From an uncultured Prevotellaceae bacterium (lineage in GTDB: Bacteria; Bacteroidota; Bacteroidia; Bacteroidales; Bacteroidaceae), in the NCBI GenBank assembly GCA_947306845.1, contig CAMZHP010000037.1, positions 1-16,510 on the forward strand: 16,510 nucleotides of DNA, given 5' to 3'. This document shows, one piece after another, positions 14,310 to 16,510 of this stretch. Positions within the stretch are counted from its first letter, which is position 1. Each line of letters begins with the position of its first letter. The translations under genes were made by a program, and so were the position numbers. The notes under the pieces are model-generated. The model had not been told where the DNA came from, ran no database searches, and saw only the letters and a program-made list of their open reading frames with translations.

Positions 14310-15497
14310 CTATCTCTCACTTTCTATCTGTCGGATGATGCCGTCGCTGCCCATGACGGTGAAACGATGTCGGTGCCCTTTGATGAAAGGAAAGGAAAGA
14401 AATTGTGTAAAAGTGCGGACTCCCTGTCCATCGATGCTGAGGATGAGGTCACCTTGGCGGAATCCGTTTTGGAAATGTGAACTGCCTTCCCATATCATGC
14501 CCACGGTGGGGCGGCCGTTCACAGGGACGAAAGCAATGTCCATCTGCTCATTGCTCACCAAGCATGTGATGGATGAGTCTCTGGGCTGGAAGATGAGTTC
14601 TTTGCGGCGAGGGTTCATGATGACGTTGCCATATCGGAATATCTCGGCGCCGATGCGGGAGGTGCCCTGCGTGGTCATTGTGTGATAGTCGCAGAAAGAA
14701 AAACCGCCCCATTGCAGTTCATCCAGCCACAAGAAGGCCACTTCAGAGGTCTTTTCTGCCCCAAAACTACCTATGGCCCTGCTTCCTGTGCCCGTGCCTT
14801 CTATCTGGGAATTGAAGTCAGGGTAGCGTGCGGAGAACTTCCGCCGGCTCTCCGCCGACATGACATACAAGCGACGGCTGCCAGTGTCGAAACGGGCCTC
14901 GTCGGTGCAACCTATATAAGGGGTGACCTTGATGACGGGTACCCAGCGGGGCAAGCGGTATTTGACAGCAAAACCACATTCGCCATTAAAATAATCGGTG
15001 TCATCGGTCACAATCATCATGCTTTTCTCTGCATCAATCTTGATCGCAAGGCCTTTGTTCACCAGGTCAAACCCCAGGACGGCATCGTATCCGGTGTGGT
15101 CAATGTGTGAGTTGAGGAGTGATCCTGTGTAGCCATGGATAGTGAGGTGGCCGATGTGGAAGTCGGGGTATTCTACCACATCAATCTTATGCGATATGCC
15201 ATTGGCGTCATGCGAGGTGATTTTGCCCAGTTTCCTGACCCATGGGAAATGGCCGTCGGCATAGACGATGCCTTGGCTCGACCCTGTGTCGAGGCAGAAG
15301 CGATAGGACTGGCCTCTGGCGAACACATTCACATAAATTTGGTCATTATCAAACTCAATGGGAATGCTGTCGACAAAATGGCTTGCCGACAACGTGAAGC
15401 GTGTGCCATAAGTGTAGTTCTGGGCATGGCTGAGCAATGCCACCATTATATATAATGTATAGCATGCCATTCTCCTTAACACAGTCCCATTTCTCAT
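14310..15497 (-). CDS. Secreted retropepsin-like aspartyl protease with C-terminal PDZ domain
   Basis: 395 residues from ATG 15497, with signal peptide (MRNGTVLRRMACYTLYIMVA, then LLSHA, cleavage before Q26). Two aspartyl-protease lobes: D70-T-G-S in FCLDTGSSQGIVY, with the lobe-closing DAVLGFDLV around 138-146, and D204-T-G-S in ARFDTGSRRLYVM, followed by GTSRIGAEIFRYGNVIMNP. Both catalytic Asp residues are present in one chain, so it can be active as a monomer, unlike dimeric retropepsins. About residues 310-395 form a PDZ domain (GRPTVGMIWEG, GFRQGDLILSIDGQGVRTF), likely for substrate recognition. Expected in the periplasm. An in-frame ATG at 15569 is rejected because the -7 promoter element lies after it. 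The target protein is unknown. Confidence 0.88.
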   Translation of the reverse strand: MRNGTVLRRMACYTLYIMVALLSHAQNYTYGTRFTLSASHFVDSIPIEFDNDQIYVNVFARGQSYRFCLDTGSSQGIVYADGHFPWVRKLGKITSHDANGISHKIDVVEYPDFHIGHLTIHGYTGSLLNSHIDHTGYDAVLGFDLVNKGLAIKIDAEKSMMIVTDDTDYFNGECGFAVKYRLPRWVPVIKVTPYIGCTDEARFDTGSRRLYVMSAESRRKFSARYPDFNSQIEGTGTGSRAIGSFGAEKTSEVAFLWLDELQWGGFSFCDYHTMTTQGTSRIGAEIFRYGNVIMNPRRKELIFQPRDSSITCLVSNEQMDIAFVPVNGRPTVGMIWEGSSHFQNGFRQGDLILSIDGQGVRTFTQFLSFPFIKGHRHRFTVMGSDGIIRQIESER

Positions 15498-15503
15498 GAT
15501 GGG

Positions 15504-15511
15504 CAAAGATA
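15504..15511 (-). promoter_or_regulatory. -7 element of the protease gene
   Basis: TATCTTTG on the minus strand, a full match, ending 6 bp before ATG 15497; the -33 region has only CTTG/TTGG. It implies a leaderless or nearly leaderless mRNA. Divergent from the promoter at 15521-15552. Confidence 0.65.
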
Positions 15512-15520
15512 CAAATAAAT

Positions 15521-15552
15521 TTTGTTTGCCAAGTGAAAAAAACGTATTTTTG
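15521..15552 (+). promoter_or_regulatory. Core promoter of the beta-barrel gene
   Basis: TTTG (15521-15524), 20-bp spacer, TATTTTTG (15545-15552): full consensus. Predicted start near 15557, leader about 67 nt. Its -33 box lies within the promoter region of the divergent protease gene, so the two may influence each other. Confidence 0.7.
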
Positions 15553-15623
15553 TTTTTATCAAACTTCAAAAGTATGGCAATAAAATGAGGTGGTGAAGCG
15601 TTTCTAAAAAAACAGAAGATAGT

Positions 15624-16322
15624 ATGAAGAAGATTTTTGTAATGTCAGTGATTGCTCTGTCCTTTTCATTGTCTGTGATAGGGCAGGAAGAAGTGGGAAC
15701 TTTCTCCCTGATTCCGAAAATAGGTGTCAGCATCGCCAATGTGTCGGGAGATGAGTTCTATTATGAGAATTCACAGCTTGCAGTAAAAGGGAAATACAAT
15801 GCACGATTCTTAGGAGGGCTGGAAGCCGAATATCAGCTACTTCCCACGACAAGTGTTTCTTTGGGCGTCGGCTATGTGCAACAGGGGTGCCGCTTCTCTG
15901 ATATTGAGATAGGCGACCTCAAAGGCAAGTCGGAGGGTATGAGCAACATGAACAATAAGTTGGACTATATTCAGTGCCCGCTCACCGTGAATCAATATCT
16001 GGCAGAGGGATTGGCTGTGAAGGCCGGCGTCCAATTGGGCTTTCTTGTCAGGTCAGTATTTTCTTATTCTATTACACCGATAACACACCTTGAAAATGGC
16101 ATAAAAGAATATGGAGAGACAGATGACATGGATACAGATCAAAAATCTGTGATGCGTTCAGTGGATGTCTCCATTCCCGTAGGCATATCTTATGAATATC
16201 TGAATGTAGTGCTCGATGCTCGCTATCATTTTGGCCTCTCCAAATTGTATAAGGATGATTCTTGGCCAACAGAGAAGAATAAGGTTTTTACTTTCACCGT
16301 AGGATACAAGTTCAATCTGTAA
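15624..16322 (+). CDS. Outer-membrane beta-barrel protein, PorT/opacity-like
   Basis: 232 residues; signal peptide MKKIFVMSVIALSFSLSVIG, cleavage before QEE. The mature part is an alternating beta-strand pattern: SLIPKIGVSIANVSG, KYNARFLGGLEAEYQL, TSVSLGVGYVQQGCRF, LDYIQCPLTVNQYLAEGLAVKAG, and a final strand KVFTFTVGYKFNL. LDYIQCPL resembles the LDYIEIPL-type strand common in the PorT-like family of Bacteroidota. It probably spans the outer membrane with about eight strands; ligand and role unknown. Transcribed alone and divergently from the protease. PorT itself belongs to gliding/type IX secretion machinery, but the resemblance here is only at family level. Confidence 0.82.
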   Translation: MKKIFVMSVIALSFSLSVIGQEEVGTFSLIPKIGVSIANVSGDEFYYENSQLAVKGKYNARFLGGLEAEYQLLPTTSVSLGVGYVQQGCRFSDIEIGDLKGKSEGMSNMNNKLDYIQCPLTVNQYLAEGLAVKAGVQLGFLVRSVFSYSITPITHLENGIKEYGETDDMDTDQKSVMRSVDVSIPVGISYEYLNVVLDARYHFGLSKLYKDDSWPTEKNKVFTFTVGYKFNL

Positions 16323-16354
16323 TCGCACATTTTTCCTCTTTTAACCCTCCTTCA

Positions 16355-16386
16355 GAGCACCGCGCGACTACGTGGTGCTTGATTTA
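16355..16386 (+). terminator. Hairpin after the beta-barrel gene, likely terminator
   Basis: GAGCACC (16355-16361) with GGTGCTT (16374-16380), extended inward by GCG/CGT, giving a 10-bp stem with two G-U pairs and a 6-base loop. The following TGATTTATG is only moderately T-rich. Confidence 0.55.
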
Positions 16387-16438
16387 TGTCAATAAAGGCG
16401 AAAACTTTCAATTTTTCCTGAAAAAAGTTTGGAAAAGA

Positions 16439-16470
16439 TTTGGCGGGAGCCGTGAAAGTTCGTACCTTTG
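16439..16470 (+). promoter_or_regulatory. Strong core promoter reading off the right edge
   Basis: TTTG (16439-16442), 20-bp spacer, TACCTTTG (16463-16470), full consensus. The first transcribed bases are GC-rich (CATCCGCTTTCGGG), followed by a GGGA-AAAA-TCCC hairpin (16492 region). Such promoters in Bacteroidales often precede stable RNA or translation genes. The product is beyond the window. Confidence 0.7.
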
Positions 16471-16510
16471 CATCCGCTTTCGGGAAAAATCCCGGTGGCG
16501 CGATAGGAAT

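Noticed and set aside
1..16510. CRISPR array, insertion sequence, tRNA or integration site
   Set aside because: No regularly spaced repeats, transposase or integrase frames, cloverleaf sequences or flanking direct repeats were seen on reading both strands.

Overview
The window is chromosomal DNA from a Bacteroidota bacterium, most likely order Bacteroidales and close to Prevotella in the broad sense. The evidence is the promoter style and the gene families. Most intergenic regions carry the Bacteroidota core promoter (-33 TTTG, about 19-22 bp, then -7 TAnnTTTG), there is almost no Shine-Dalgarno signal, and the families are typical of the phylum: full-length PurL, lone LolD-type ATPase, VTC/DUF4956/DUF2490, PorT-like beta-barrel, retropepsin-PDZ protease and secreted GH2 enzyme. 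No mobile element, CRISPR array, tRNA or rRNA is visible inside the window. The species call is inference.

Layout. Bases 1-2753 (minus) hold the N-terminal three quarters of purL, which runs off the left edge. Between purL and the next gene (2754-3086) lies a compact regulatory block on the minus strand. It has a near-perfect promoter, two interleaved inverted repeats that can form an H-type pseudoknot, and an intrinsic terminator whose 5' arm can also pair with the pseudoknot region. A second promoter sits directly before purL. This looks like a pseudoknot attenuator or riboswitch for purL, or else a small stand-alone RNA, and is the most interesting item here. Bases 3087-6816 (minus) form an operon: a CPA2 cation:proton antiporter with a C-terminal Usp-like half, a LolD-type ABC ATPase without a permease, and a CvfB-like S1-domain RNA-binding protein that overlaps the ATPase by 4 bp.

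The plus strand then takes over from divergent promoters at about 6825-6894. asd (aspartate-semialdehyde dehydrogenase, with a structured leader) ends at a textbook terminator. A three-gene operon follows (8160-10403): a VTC-domain polyphosphate polymerase-like protein, a DUF4956 membrane protein and a DUF2490 outer-membrane barrel, plausibly a polyphosphate or phosphate-related envelope module. After a 388-bp spacer with a long hairpin comes a secreted GH2 beta-glucuronidase (10792-12594), identified by its two catalytic Glu residues and the NxK motif that reads uronic acids. A 96-residue protein of unknown function and an OmpA-family lipoprotein follow, then a convergent secreted retropepsin-like protease with a PDZ domain (minus, 14310-15497). 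From the promoter region between them a beta-barrel protein runs rightwards (15624-16322). The right edge holds a strong promoter with GC-rich initial sequence, probably for a stable RNA or highly expressed gene beyond the window.

Three genes (antiporter, protease, OmpA lipoprotein) have the -7 element only 6-8 bp before the ATG, implying leaderless or nearly leaderless mRNAs. In each case this argues against the longer upstream start.
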